64,000 bases of DNA from an uncultured Gammaproteobacteria bacterium (lineage in GTDB: Bacteria; Pseudomonadota; Gammaproteobacteria; HK1). Positions 26,097 through 34,337 of this stretch are shown here, piece after piece. Numbering within the stretch: position 1 is the stretch's first letter; every line of letters starts with the position of its first letter. A program made the position numbers and the translations under genes. The notes under the pieces are model-generated. The model saw only the letters and a program-made list of their open reading frames with translations. It ran no database searches and had not been told where the DNA came from. The DNA lies in assembly GCA_958295465.1 (NCBI GenBank), contig OY282353.1, positions 5,611,690 through 5,675,689 of the forward strand, written 5' to 3'.

Positions 26097-27029
26097 TCAA
26101 CGGCCGGCCTCCGCGTAGATGCGCGCGAGGATCTCGCCCGCGCCCTGCCCCAGAACCACGGCGGCGGCCTCGGCGCCGAGCGGTTCCGCGTCCTCCACGT
26201 GGCCCCGGACGCGCGCGCGCAGCACCCGTGCGCCGTCGAGGCTGGCGACGAGGCCGCGCAGGCTCAGGCCCCCGTCTTCGAGGGTCGCATAGGCCGCGAT
26301 CGGCACCTGGCAGCCTCCTTCGAGCCGCCGGTTGAAGGCCCGTTCGGCGAGCACGCAGGCGCTGCTGCGCGGACACGCCAGCGGCGCGACGAGCGCTTCC
26401 ACCCGCGCGTCGCCCCGGCGGCATTCGATGCCCAGCGCCCCCTGCCCGGCCGCGGGCAGCATGGTCGCCACGTCCAGCGCCTCGGTCACCCGCGCGCCGT
26501 GCCCACCGCGTTCGAGGCCGGACACCGCGAGCACGATCGCATCGAAGTCGCCGTCATCGAGCCGCCGCAGCCGGGTGTCGACACCCCCGCGCAGGTTCTC
26601 GATGCGCAGGTCCGGACGATACGCCGCGAGCTGGCACCGGCGGCGCAGGCTCGAAGTCCCGACCACGGCCCCCGGCGGCAGCGCGTCGAGTCCGCCGAAG
26701 CGCATCGAGACGAGTGCGTCGCGGGGGTCCGCGCGCGCCATGACGACCGGAAGGTGAAGCTCGGGCGGCAGCTCGACCGGAACGTCCTTCATCGAATGCA
26801 CCGCGACGTCCGCGCGCCCGTCGAGCAGCGCGCGCTCCAGCTCCTTGATGAACAGCCCCTTGCCGCCGACCCTGGCGAGCGGCGCGTCGAGCAGCCTGTC
26901 GCCGCTGGTGCGCATCGCCACGAGCTCGACATCGAGTCCGGGATTCCGCGTGCGCAATGCGCTCGCGACGTGCTCCGCCTGCCACAGCGCCAGCGGGCTC
27001 TTGCGGGTGGCTATCTTCAGATCGGGCAT
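26097..27029 (-). CDS. hemC: Hydroxymethylbilane synthase (porphobilinogen deaminase)
   Basis: 310 residues. Joins four porphobilinogens into hydroxymethylbilane, the substrate of HemD. Seen: the N-terminal IATRKSPLALWQAEHV, GGKGLFIKELERALL, VHSMKDVP with the catalytic Asp region, VGTSSLRRRCQL, and the Cys that binds the dipyrromethane cofactor in RLEGGCQVPIAAY. The enzyme looks intact. Its usual neighbour hemD is at 22449-23258, displaced by inserted genes. Confidence 0.97.
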   Translation of the reverse strand: MPDLKIATRKSPLALWQAEHVASALRTRNPGLDVELVAMRTSGDRLLDAPLARVGGKGLFIKELERALLDGRADVAVHSMKDVPVELPPELHLPVVMARADPRDALVSMRFGGLDALPPGAVVGTSSLRRRCQLAAYRPDLRIENLRGGVDTRLRRLDDGDFDAIVLAVSGLERGGHGARVTEALDVATMLPAAGQGALGIECRRGDARVEALVAPLACPRSSACVLAERAFNRRLEGGCQVPIAAYATLEDGGLSLRGLVASLDGARVLRARVRGHVEDAEPLGAEAAAVVLGQGAGEILARIYAEAGR

Positions 27030-27500
27030 CTCAGAGCGGGCGTCGTGGCGTGTCGGGCATCGCGATTCGAACCCCGCGTCGGTCGTGGGCGCATTCCGGG
27101 TTCAATGCTACGGTATTGTGCGAGGGTTGTCGGGTGAAAGACTGCGAACGACGGATGAGGGACGCGGGCGACACGACCCTGACGAATACGACACTTCGGC
27201 ATGTACGTGAAAGACTGCGAACGACGGACAAGGGACGCGGGCGGGAATCCTGCCGGACGATTTCAGCGATGACTTCAGCCTCACGGGCAGCGGCGGCCTG
27301 TCTGTTCTCCGCGGCGTACCGATCCAGTCCGTTTCCCGCCGGGAGAAGGTCCCGACCGCTTCGAGATGCCGACGAAGCAGTAACCTTGCGATCCCGGAGC
27401 GGCCTGCCCCGCGTTTCCCCGAATCCCGAGCGGAAGAGTCCGGCATTTCGGCGCACCGAACGGATCGGATGGTCATGCAGCCAACCAGGAAGGTGATCCG
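27030..27500. other. Intergenic region with short direct repeats
   Basis: About 470 nt between the divergent hemC and gshB. It holds a 37-bp direct repeat (27134-27170 and 27207-27243) and otherwise no supported gene. A minus-strand frame (YAAENRQAAAAREAEVIAEI) is not recognised and may be a remnant. Promoters for both genes should lie here but no convincing boxes were found. Confidence 0.5.
27134..27243. repeat. Two 37-bp direct repeats, 36 bp apart
   Basis: GTGAAAGACTGCGAACGACG followed by GATGAGGGACGCGGGCG at 27134-27170; the second copy at 27207-27243 differs by two bases (CAAGGG for TGAGGG). Upstream of gshB. Function unknown. Confidence 0.75.
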
Positions 27501-28454
27501 ATGAACGTCAAGGTCGGCGTCGTGATGGACCCCATCGGTTCCATCAACGTCAAGAAGGACACCACCCTCGCGATGATGCTCGCGGCGCAGCGCCGGGGCT
27601 GGGAACTCCGCTACATGGAGCTCGGCGATCTGTTCGTGCGCGACGGCGACGCCCGCGCCCGGATGCGCCCCATCGACGTGCGCGACGACCCGCACGACTG
27701 GTACACCCTGGGCGAGCCCCGGACCGGTGCGCTGGCGTCGCTCGACGTCATCCTGATGCGCAAGGACCCCCCTTTCGACATGGAGTTCGTGTACTCGACG
27801 TACATCCTGGAGCGGGCCGAGGCGGCCGGAGTGCTCGTGGTCAACAAACCGGGGAGCCTGCGTGACGCCAACGAGAAGATGTTCACCGCCTGGTTCCCGC
27901 AGTGCTGCCCGCCCACCCTGGTGACGCGGGAGCACGCGCGGATGGGCGCTTTCCTCGACGAACACGGGGACGTCATCGTCAAGCCGCTCGATGGCATGGG
28001 GGGGGTGTCGATCTTCCGGGTGCGGGCCGGCGATCCGAACGTGAACGTCATCTTCGAGACCCTGACCCGGCAACAGACCCGCTACGCGATGTGCCAGCGC
28101 TACGTCCCGGAGATCCGCGAGGGAGACAAGCGGGTGCTCCTGATCGACGGAGAGCCGGTCGACTACGCCCTTGCCAGAGTGCCGGCGGGCGACGACGCGC
28201 GCGGCAACCTCGCGGCCGGGGCGCGGGGCGTGGGCATGGAGCTCACGGCACGGATGCGCGCGATCGCGAGCGAGGTGGGGCCGGTGCTGCGCGAGAAGGG
28301 CCTCGTCTTCGTCGGACTCGACGTCATCGGGGACTACCTCACCGAGATCAACGTCACCAGCCCCACGTGCGTTCGCGAGATCGATGCCGTGTTCGGCACC
28401 GACGTCGCCGGCGAGCTCATGACCGCCATCGAAGCGAGGCTCGCCGCCCGTTGA
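27501..28454 (+). CDS. gshB: Glutathione synthetase
   Basis: 317 residues. Joins gamma-glutamylcysteine and glycine using ATP. Seen: the N-terminal VKVGVVMDPIGSINVKKDTT, MRKDPPFDMEFVYSTYILER, the ATP-grasp loop VIVKPLDGMGGVSIFRV, and GLDVIGDYLTEINVTSPTCV. AGGAAGG precedes the ATG. It heads a gshB-tonB-yqgE cluster as in Pseudomonas and relatives; the tonB frame overlaps its stop codon. Confidence 0.97.
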   Translation: MNVKVGVVMDPIGSINVKKDTTLAMMLAAQRRGWELRYMELGDLFVRDGDARARMRPIDVRDDPHDWYTLGEPRTGALASLDVILMRKDPPFDMEFVYSTYILERAEAAGVLVVNKPGSLRDANEKMFTAWFPQCCPPTLVTREHARMGAFLDEHGDVIVKPLDGMGGVSIFRVRAGDPNVNVIFETLTRQQTRYAMCQRYVPEIREGDKRVLLIDGEPVDYALARVPAGDDARGNLAAGARGVGMELTARMRAIASEVGPVLREKGLVFVGLDVIGDYLTEINVTSPTCVREIDAVFGTDVAGELMTAIEARLAAR

Positions 28455-29587
28455 TCCCCGGGATACATACGGTCGGGTCGGACAATCCGTTGCACGCGCC
28501 CCTCGCCCATCCCTGCGTTTCGCCCGCCGACCGTCTCGGCGCGACGATCTTCCTTGCCGTCCTGGCCCACCTGATCCTCATCCTCGGAGTGACGTTCGTG
28601 CCCGAGGACCGCCCCGAACGCCGCGTCGAAAGGCTCGACGTCGTACTCGTGCCGCCGAGCGCCGAGCCGGCGCCGGACCAGCCCGACTACCTGGCCCAGG
28701 CGAACCGGGACGGCGGCAGGGACGGCGCCGGGAAGGCACGCCCCGAGAGACCGCGAAGCGCACCGCCGCCTGCCGGCGAATCGTCCACGGCCGCGGCCGA
28801 GCCCGCGATGCCGGCGGCCGGGCGGCGGGTGGCGGACGCGATGCCGGCGCCGGGGGCCGCACCGCGGCCGGGTCCGGCGTCCGGGACACCGCCCGATTCC
28901 GCCCCGAGCCGAAGCGACGCGAGGCCGGCGGCCAGAACGAAAGGGGCGTCCGTCCGGACCGTGGCGGAGACGATCCTCGTCGAACCGGCTCCATCATTCG
29001 CGCAGCCCCGTCCGGCGCGGGAGCCGATCGGTCCACGAGCGGCAGTGCGACCCGCACGAGCGGCAACCGGCGGGGCCACGGACGCCCGGCCCGAAACCGA
29101 TCCGGATCCGATCCCCGCCGCCCCCGCGGCAACCGGCAGGGGCGGTGCGGCCATGACCATGGACCGCCGCCGCGAGATCGCGGCGCTCAGCGCGGTGCTC
29201 GAACGCAAGCTTCGAGCGTATGCCGAACGGCCGCGACGCAAGTGGATATCCGCGCGAACCCGGGAACACGAGTTCGCGGTCTACATGGATGCGTGGCGGC
29301 GCAAGGTCGAGCACGTCGGCAACCTGAACTACCCCGACGAAGCAGCGCGACGGGGGCTGTCCGGCAGCCTGCGCCTCGAAGTCGCTCTCAACCCCGATGG
29401 CACCATCGAGGCCGTCGCGCTACGGCAATCGTCGGACGAGCGCATTCTGGACGATGCCGCGATCCACATCGTGCGGCTCGCCGCACCGTTTGCGGAATTC
29501 CCGGAGGGCATCGCGAAAACGGTGGACGTCCTCCACATCGAGCGCACCTGGCTCTTCCACTCGGACAACCGCTTCACGAGCCCCTGA
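28451..29587 (+). CDS. tonB: TonB-family energy transducer
   Basis: About 378 residues from the TTG overlapping the gshB stop; a TTG at 28490 is an alternative start and the true one is uncertain. Layout: one N-terminal membrane anchor (ATIFLAVLAHLILILGVTFV), a long Pro/Ala/Arg-rich periplasmic linker (residues about 60-240), and a C-terminal TonB domain (YPDEAARRGLSGSLRLEVAL; LNPDGTIEAVALRQSSDERI; LDDAAIHIVRLAAPFAEFP). It passes proton-motive energy to outer-membrane receptors with ExbB and ExbD, which are not in the window. Position between gshB and yqgE is conserved in pseudomonads. Confidence 0.88.
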   Translation: MIPGIHTVGSDNPLHAPLAHPCVSPADRLGATIFLAVLAHLILILGVTFVPEDRPERRVERLDVVLVPPSAEPAPDQPDYLAQANRDGGRDGAGKARPERPRSAPPPAGESSTAAAEPAMPAAGRRVADAMPAPGAAPRPGPASGTPPDSAPSRSDARPAARTKGASVRTVAETILVEPAPSFAQPRPAREPIGPRAAVRPARAATGGATDARPETDPDPIPAAPAATGRGGAAMTMDRRREIAALSAVLERKLRAYAERPRRKWISARTREHEFAVYMDAWRRKVEHVGNLNYPDEAARRGLSGSLRLEVALNPDGTIEAVALRQSSDERILDDAAIHIVRLAAPFAEFPEGIAKTVDVLHIERTWLFHSDNRFTSP

Positions 29588-29648
29588 GGGGCCGCGCGAC
29601 ACACTCTCCGTACCCCGTTCGCTTGTCGCCGTCGCGCACCCTGCCATA

Positions 29649-30209
29649 ATGGCCCGCATGGATCTGACCAACCAGTTCCTCATCGCGATGCCCAGCCTCG
29701 CCGATCCGAACTTTCATCGGACCGTGACCCTGATGTGCGCGCACAGCGAGGACGGTGCGATGGGCATCGTCATCAACCGGCCGCTCGACATCGAGCTCAC
29801 CGCGGTCCTCGACCACATGAGCATCGAGGCCACCTCGCGCGACGCCGAGCGGGTCCCGGTACTCCAGGGCGGTCCGGTGCAGCGCGAGCGCGGATTCGTC
29901 ATCCACCACCCGCCGGGCGACTGGGATGCGGTGCTCACGGTAGGGGACGAGATCGGCATCGCGACGTCGAGGGACATTCTCTCGGCGGTTGCAGAAGGGC
30001 GTGGCCCGGAGCGTATCGCCATCGCCCTCGGCTACGCCGGCTGGGGGGCCGGACAGATCGAGCACGAGCTCCGGCAGAACGCATGGCTGAGCGGGCCGGC
30101 GGACGCCCGGATCATCTTCGACACCCCCTACGAAGACCGGTGGGCGTCGGCGGCGCGCCTGCTCGGCATCGAGCCACACCATCTGTCGGGCGACGCGGGC
30201 CACGCATGA
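29649..30209 (+). CDS. yqgE: YqgE/AlgH family protein
   Basis: 186 residues from ATG 29649 (MARMDLTNQFLIAMPSLADP); an ATG at 29658 is also possible. Family marks: NFHRTVTLMCAHSEDGAMGI, VINRPLDIELTAVLDHM, LGYAGWGAGQIEHELRQNAWL. AlgH was linked to alginate regulation in Pseudomonas, but the biochemical role is unclear. It follows tonB; the usual next gene yqgF (ruvX) is absent and a ligase on the other strand follows instead. Confidence 0.93.
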   Translation: MARMDLTNQFLIAMPSLADPNFHRTVTLMCAHSEDGAMGIVINRPLDIELTAVLDHMSIEATSRDAERVPVLQGGPVQRERGFVIHHPPGDWDAVLTVGDEIGIATSRDILSAVAEGRGPERIAIALGYAGWGAGQIEHELRQNAWLSGPADARIIFDTPYEDRWASAARLLGIEPHHLSGDAGHA

Positions 30210-30305
30210 CCGCGGAGGGCCGGGACGAGAGGACTCCGGACCCGGCCGGGGCGGCGCCGCGAGCCGGTTCCACCCGCTCCTTCCCGCTCGCGGCCGGCGC
30301 GCGCG

Positions 30306-31958
30306 CTACCGCCGGAGCTTGAACCGCTGGATCTTTCCGGTGGCGGTCTTCGGGAGGTCCCCCGCGAATTCGATCCAGCGCGGGTACTTGAACGGTGCGA
30401 GCCGGTCCTTGACGAACTCCTGGAGGGCGGCGGCAAGCGCCGCGTCCGCCTCGACGCCTTCCCGGGGCACGACGAAAGCCTTCGGTTTGACCAGGCCCCG
30501 CTCGTCCTCGGCCGCGACCACCGCCGCTTCGAGCACCGCCTCGTGCCCGAGCAGCGCGGACTCCACCTCGAAGGGCGACACCCACTGCCCGCCCACCTTG
30601 AGCATGTCGTCGGTGCGCCCGCGGTAGTGGTGGTAGCCTTCCTCGTCGACGACGTACTTGTCCCCGGTGCGGGTCCAGGGTCCGTGGAAGGTGGCGAGCG
30701 ACTTCTCCCGCTGGTTCCAGTAGGCGGCCGCGGAGGAGTCTCCGCTCACCCACAGCTCCCCGATCTCGCCCGGCGCCGCGGGCTCGCCGGCCTCGGTGAC
30801 CACCTTGAGCCGATACCCCGGCACCGCCTTCCCCGAGGTTCCGTAACGCACGTCGCCCTCGCGGTTGGAGAGGAAGATGTGCAGCATCTCCGTCGAGCCG
30901 AGGCCGTCGAGGATCGGGGCGCCGAAGCGCTCCTCCCACGCCGTGCCGATCTCCGCCGGCAGCGCCTCACCGGCCGAGACCGCGAGGCGCAGCCGGGGCG
31001 AGCCGTCCCCGGGGCTGCCGGAGGGCTGCGCGAGCATCGCGCCGTAGAGCGTCGGCACACCGTAGAAGATCGTCGGCCGATGCTCGCGCAGGAGCGCCGT
31101 CACCGCGTCCGGCGTCGGGCGTCCGGCGAGGACCACCGTCGTCGCCCCGACGTAGAACGGGAAGGTCATCGCGTTGCCCAACCCGTAGGCGAAGAAGAGC
31201 TTGGCGGCGGAGTAGACGAGATCGTCCTCCCGGATCCCGAGCGTCGCCACCCCGTAGTGCTCGGCGGTGGTGACCAGATCGCGGTGCAGGTGCATCGAGC
31301 CTTTCGGGATGCCCGTGGAACCGGAGGTATAGAGCCAGAACGCGACGTCGTCGCAGGTGGTGGGCGCCGCGTCGAGCCGCGGAGAAGCCGCCGCGATGAG
31401 ATCCGCGAGCCGGCAATGATCGGCGGCGCCGGTCCCGGCCGCCGTCCGCGGGCGGCCGGAGGTTCCGGCCCCTGCCGGTGCGGGGGCATCGCTCTGCGCC
31501 ACGCCCCCCGCGATCACCACCCGCTCGACGTGCGTCCGCTCTTCGAGCGCCGGCGCGAACCGGTCGAGCAGCGCCTCGCTCACGACCACGATACGCGCCC
31601 GCGAGTCGCACAGAAGGTGGGCGTAGTCGTTCGAGGTCAGCAGGGTGTTGATCGGGATCGGCACGCAGCCGGCCTTGATCGCTCCCCAGAACACCGCCGG
31701 GAAGTCGATGCCGTCGAGCATGCACATCAGCACCCGGGTCTCCATCCCCGCGCCGAGCGCACGCAACGCATTGCCCGCCCGATTCACCCGCTCCGCCAGC
31801 GCGGCGTAGGTATGGCGCCCGGCGGCGTCGATGAACGCGACCTTCTCCCCCCGCCCTCTCGCGAGATTGGCGTCGATGAACTCCAGCGCGGCGTTGTACT
31901 CCCGCGGCAGCTCGATTGCCGCCTGCGCGGTGGAGCGGTCCACTCGGGCGAGCTGCAT
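30306..31958 (-). CDS. Benzoate-CoA ligase family protein
   Basis: 550 residues. An ANL-superfamily adenylating enzyme: AMP-binding motif LYTSGSTGIPKGSMHLHRD, YGVPTLYGAM, GLGSTEMLHIFLSNREGDVR, the hinge GRTDDMLKVGGQWVSPFEVE, and the catalytic Lys in PKTATGKIQRFKLRR. The length and LPREYNAALEFIDANL start resemble benzoate- or hydroxybenzoate-CoA ligases, which activate aromatic acids for degradation. GGGAGGAA precedes the ATG. No ring-cleavage or reductase genes are nearby, although an enoyl-CoA hydratase stub lies at 33.6 kb. The substrate is uncertain. Confidence 0.85.
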   Translation of the reverse strand: MQLARVDRSTAQAAIELPREYNAALEFIDANLARGRGEKVAFIDAAGRHTYAALAERVNRAGNALRALGAGMETRVLMCMLDGIDFPAVFWGAIKAGCVPIPINTLLTSNDYAHLLCDSRARIVVVSEALLDRFAPALEERTHVERVVIAGGVAQSDAPAPAGAGTSGRPRTAAGTGAADHCRLADLIAAASPRLDAAPTTCDDVAFWLYTSGSTGIPKGSMHLHRDLVTTAEHYGVATLGIREDDLVYSAAKLFFAYGLGNAMTFPFYVGATTVVLAGRPTPDAVTALLREHRPTIFYGVPTLYGAMLAQPSGSPGDGSPRLRLAVSAGEALPAEIGTAWEERFGAPILDGLGSTEMLHIFLSNREGDVRYGTSGKAVPGYRLKVVTEAGEPAAPGEIGELWVSGDSSAAAYWNQREKSLATFHGPWTRTGDKYVVDEEGYHHYRGRTDDMLKVGGQWVSPFEVESALLGHEAVLEAAVVAAEDERGLVKPKAFVVPREGVEADAALAAALQEFVKDRLAPFKYPRWIEFAGDLPKTATGKIQRFKLRR

Positions 31959-32184
31959 TGCGCCGTTCCTCCCTGATCGCCGGGTCGGCGCCCCCGGTTC
32001 CGGGGCGTCATGCGGACATCGGGATCATACCGCCTGCGCGGCCGGCGCGCGGCATCCGGCCCGGCCGGTTCGGAAAGCAGGCGCCGGGGAACTGAGGATT
32101 CGGAGCGATCGGCGTAGACTCCCCGCATCGCGCGAGCAAGGCTTGCGCACCGTGGACGAACGGCTTTCGAGGGGACCGCATCCG

Positions 32185-32949
32185 ATGAACGACGCGATGC
32201 ACGAGCTTTCGCCGGACACGTTCGAGCGTGACGGCTACCTGATCGTCCGCGGGCTCGCCGGGCGGGAGGACGTCGGGGCGATGCGCGAAGCCGTGCTGCG
32301 TGCGCTCGATCCGCTGCAGGCGCCGGCGGAGTTCGAGGCGGACGTGGGCTATCCGGGCTCGCCCGCAAGCCGTGACGCGGAGGGCGGGAGCACGCCACGC
32401 CGGCTGCTCCAGGCGTATTCGCGCGGCTCGATCTTCCGCCGGTGGGCCACCGCGCCCGAGTTGGCGGCGACGCTTCGCAGCGTGATGCGCAAGGAGCGGA
32501 TAGAGATGTCCCAGTGCCACCACAACTGCGTGATGACGAAGCATCCCGGATTCAGCAGCGAGACGGCGTGGCACCAGGACATCCGGTACTGGTCGTTCGA
32601 CGCACCGGAGCTCGTCTCGACATGGCTCGCCCTCGGCCCGGAGCGCGAGGAGAACGGTGCGTTGCGGGTGATCCCGGGCAGCCACCGGGCGCACCTCGAT
32701 CGGGGCCGCCTCGACCGCCACCTGTTCCTGCGCCCGGAGCTCGACGAGAACCGCAAGCTCATCGACACCGCGTCCCTGGTCGAGCTCGAAGCGGGCGACG
32801 CCCTTTTCTTCCACTGCCGGCTGTTCCACGCCGCAAGCAAGAACCGTTCCGGAAAGGTCAAGCTCTCGGCGGTATTCACCTACCACGCTCGAGACAACCG
32901 GCCGATCCCGGGCACGCGCTCGGACCGGTATCCGTCCATCCCGATCTGA
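32185..32949 (+). CDS. Phytanoyl-CoA dioxygenase (PhyH) family oxygenase
   Basis: 254 residues from ATG 32185, after CGAGGGGACC. A non-haem Fe(II)/2-oxoglutarate oxygenase: N-terminal FERDGYLIVRGLAGREDV; the iron-binding HxD in SSETAWHQDIRYW; ENGALRVIPGSHRAHLDRG; the distal His in DALFFHCRLFHAASKNRS followed by the 2-oxoglutarate-binding basic region. The family hydroxylates diverse small molecules, so the substrate is not predictable. The SAM-decarboxylase-like gene starts 34 nt downstream on the same strand, so the two may form an operon. Confidence 0.83.
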   Translation: MNDAMHELSPDTFERDGYLIVRGLAGREDVGAMREAVLRALDPLQAPAEFEADVGYPGSPASRDAEGGSTPRRLLQAYSRGSIFRRWATAPELAATLRSVMRKERIEMSQCHHNCVMTKHPGFSSETAWHQDIRYWSFDAPELVSTWLALGPEREENGALRVIPGSHRAHLDRGRLDRHLFLRPELDENRKLIDTASLVELEAGDALFFHCRLFHAASKNRSGKVKLSAVFTYHARDNRPIPGTRSDRYPSIPI

Positions 32950-32983
32950 GTCCGGCCCGAAGCAATCCGGCGTCGAGGAGAAC

Positions 32984-33532
32984 ATGAGCATCGAAGTCGT
33001 CAACACGGTCCAGGATCTCACCGGCACCGAGGGTTTCGTCGGCCGGCACATCCTCCTCGACGTCCGGACCTCGACCGCGCGCGGCATCGGCGAGACCACC
33101 ACGATCTACCACCTGCTGGAAGGCCTTTCGGTGGCGCTCGACATGACCCTGGTCTATCCGCCGCTCGTGGCCCGGTTCCCGTTCGCGGGCAGCGAGCTGA
33201 ACCGCTTCGTCGAATCGCTCAAGGCCGAGGGGATCCAGGCGAACGCGGTCAACGCGATGGAGCACCACCTGGCGAAGCGGCAGAACGAGGAGGCCGGCAT
33301 CTCCGGAGTGACGGTGTGGCTCGAGTCGCACGCCGCCATCCACACCTGGACCGAGGAGAACTTCTTCTCGTTCGACGCCTATTCCTGCAAGGATTTCGAC
33401 CCCGAGAAGGCGCTCGACCACGTCCTCCGGTTCTTCGACGTGCAGTCGTACAACGGGCTCGACATCGTGCGCACGATCGACGCGCCGCAGCAGGTACGGG
33501 TGCTCGATTCGCACCGGCGGGAGGCTGCCTGA
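32984..33532 (+). CDS. S-adenosylmethionine decarboxylase family protein
   Basis: 182 residues; ATG after GAGGAG. Motifs fit the prokaryotic AdoMetDC proenzyme: the self-cleavage site in VWLESHAAIHTW (Glu-Ser, the Ser becoming the pyruvoyl group), the catalytic His, and a Cys in FDAYSCKDFDPEKALDHVL. It is longer than the usual 115-140 residue SpeH type, with an inserted stretch (PPLVARFPFAGSELNRFVES). It would supply decarboxylated SAM for spermidine. No spermidine synthase is nearby, so a specialised role with the upstream oxygenase is possible. Confidence 0.75.
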   Translation: MSIEVVNTVQDLTGTEGFVGRHILLDVRTSTARGIGETTTIYHLLEGLSVALDMTLVYPPLVARFPFAGSELNRFVESLKAEGIQANAVNAMEHHLAKRQNEEAGISGVTVWLESHAAIHTWTEENFFSFDAYSCKDFDPEKALDHVLRFFDVQSYNGLDIVRTIDAPQQVRVLDSHRREAA

Positions 33533-33615
33533 GCCGCTCGGGTCCACGCCCATCCCGGCCACGGCGAGGCTTCCCGAAACCCCGGCCGGTCCGCGTCCCG
33601 GCCCCGGCGAGATCT

Positions 33616-33795
33616 TCAGCGCGACTTGAACCGGGCCTGCCTGCGCTCCCGGAACGCCGCGTTCCCCTCCGCCAGATCCTCGGAGTGCGCGAGGTTGCGG
33701 AACGACGTCGATTCGAGCCTGAGCGCCTCGTCCATCGGCATTCCGTGGATGCGGCGCACGACCTCCTTCGCGAGCTGCTGCGCGAGCTGGTGCTC
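33616..33795 (-). pseudogene. C-terminal stub of an enoyl-CoA hydratase
   Basis: The minus frame LAQQLAKEVVRRIHGMPMDE, ALRLESTSFRNLAHSEDLAE, GNAAFRERRQARFKSR and stop match the last 55-60 residues of crotonase-fold hydratases. The catalytic N-terminal part is absent. It abuts an OsmC stub on the other strand at about 33795, where both genes lost their 5' ends, marking a deletion or recombination joint. Confidence 0.7.
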
Positions 33796-34116
33796 GCGGC
33801 ACGCACCGCCTGCCACGAGATCACGTACCGCCTCTACGCGGACCATCTGGGGAGCCCGCTCGACTCGGTGGCGGTGAACGTCTCCGGCGCCTCCGACGCC
33901 CGCGGTTTTCTCGACCCGGACCAGGACCCGCCCATCCGTGCCGGCTATCGGCGAATCCACGGTGAAATCGTGGTGGAGAGCCCGGCGAGCGACGAAGATC
34001 TCGAACGGCTTCGCCACGCCGTCAACGAGCACTGCCCGGTGCTCGACGATCTGCGCTCGGGCACTCCCGGTGGAGCTTGCGTTGCGCCGCCTCGGCGAGG
34101 GCACGTGAGCCCATGA
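33796..34116 (+). pseudogene. C-terminal stub of an OsmC-family protein
   Basis: TACHEITYRLYADHLGSPLD, SVAVNVSGASDARGFLDPDQ, DLERLRHAVNEHCPVLDDLR and a stop at 34114-34116 match the C-terminal two thirds of OsmC-like thiol peroxidases. The N-terminus and start are replaced by unrelated sequence from the hydratase stub. Confidence 0.65.
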
Positions 34117-34192
34117 CCGGACATTTCCGCCAAGCCTGAACCCGCTCGCAGAATCGCCGCGACGTGGATTGGCGCGGTTCCCGGGAACGCGG

Positions 34193-34229
34193 GCTCGACG
34201 AAAGCGCCGTGCTTCATCCCGCGCCCGAG
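34193..34229 (+). repeat. 37-bp scrap of the DUF499 gene upstream of htrA
   Basis: Matches 62330-62366 at 36 of 37 bases; in translation LDESAVLHPAPE against LDDSAVLHPAPE. The original lies in the 3' part of the DUF499 gene, which sits just upstream of the second htrA copy. Both htrA copies therefore have DUF499-derived sequence on their left. Confidence 0.7.
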
Positions 34230-34337
34230 ATGAAAAAACGTTCATGTCGTGGCCACCGAGCGGTAATCCGACCGTCTCTATCCTGCCTTTCCACTGAACC
34301 CCGATCCATGTTCCGGAAACATCCAGGAGGCACTCCC

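Noticed and set aside
27134..27243. CRISPR array
   Set aside because: Only two 37-bp repeats with one 36-bp spacer, two mismatches and no cas gene nearby.
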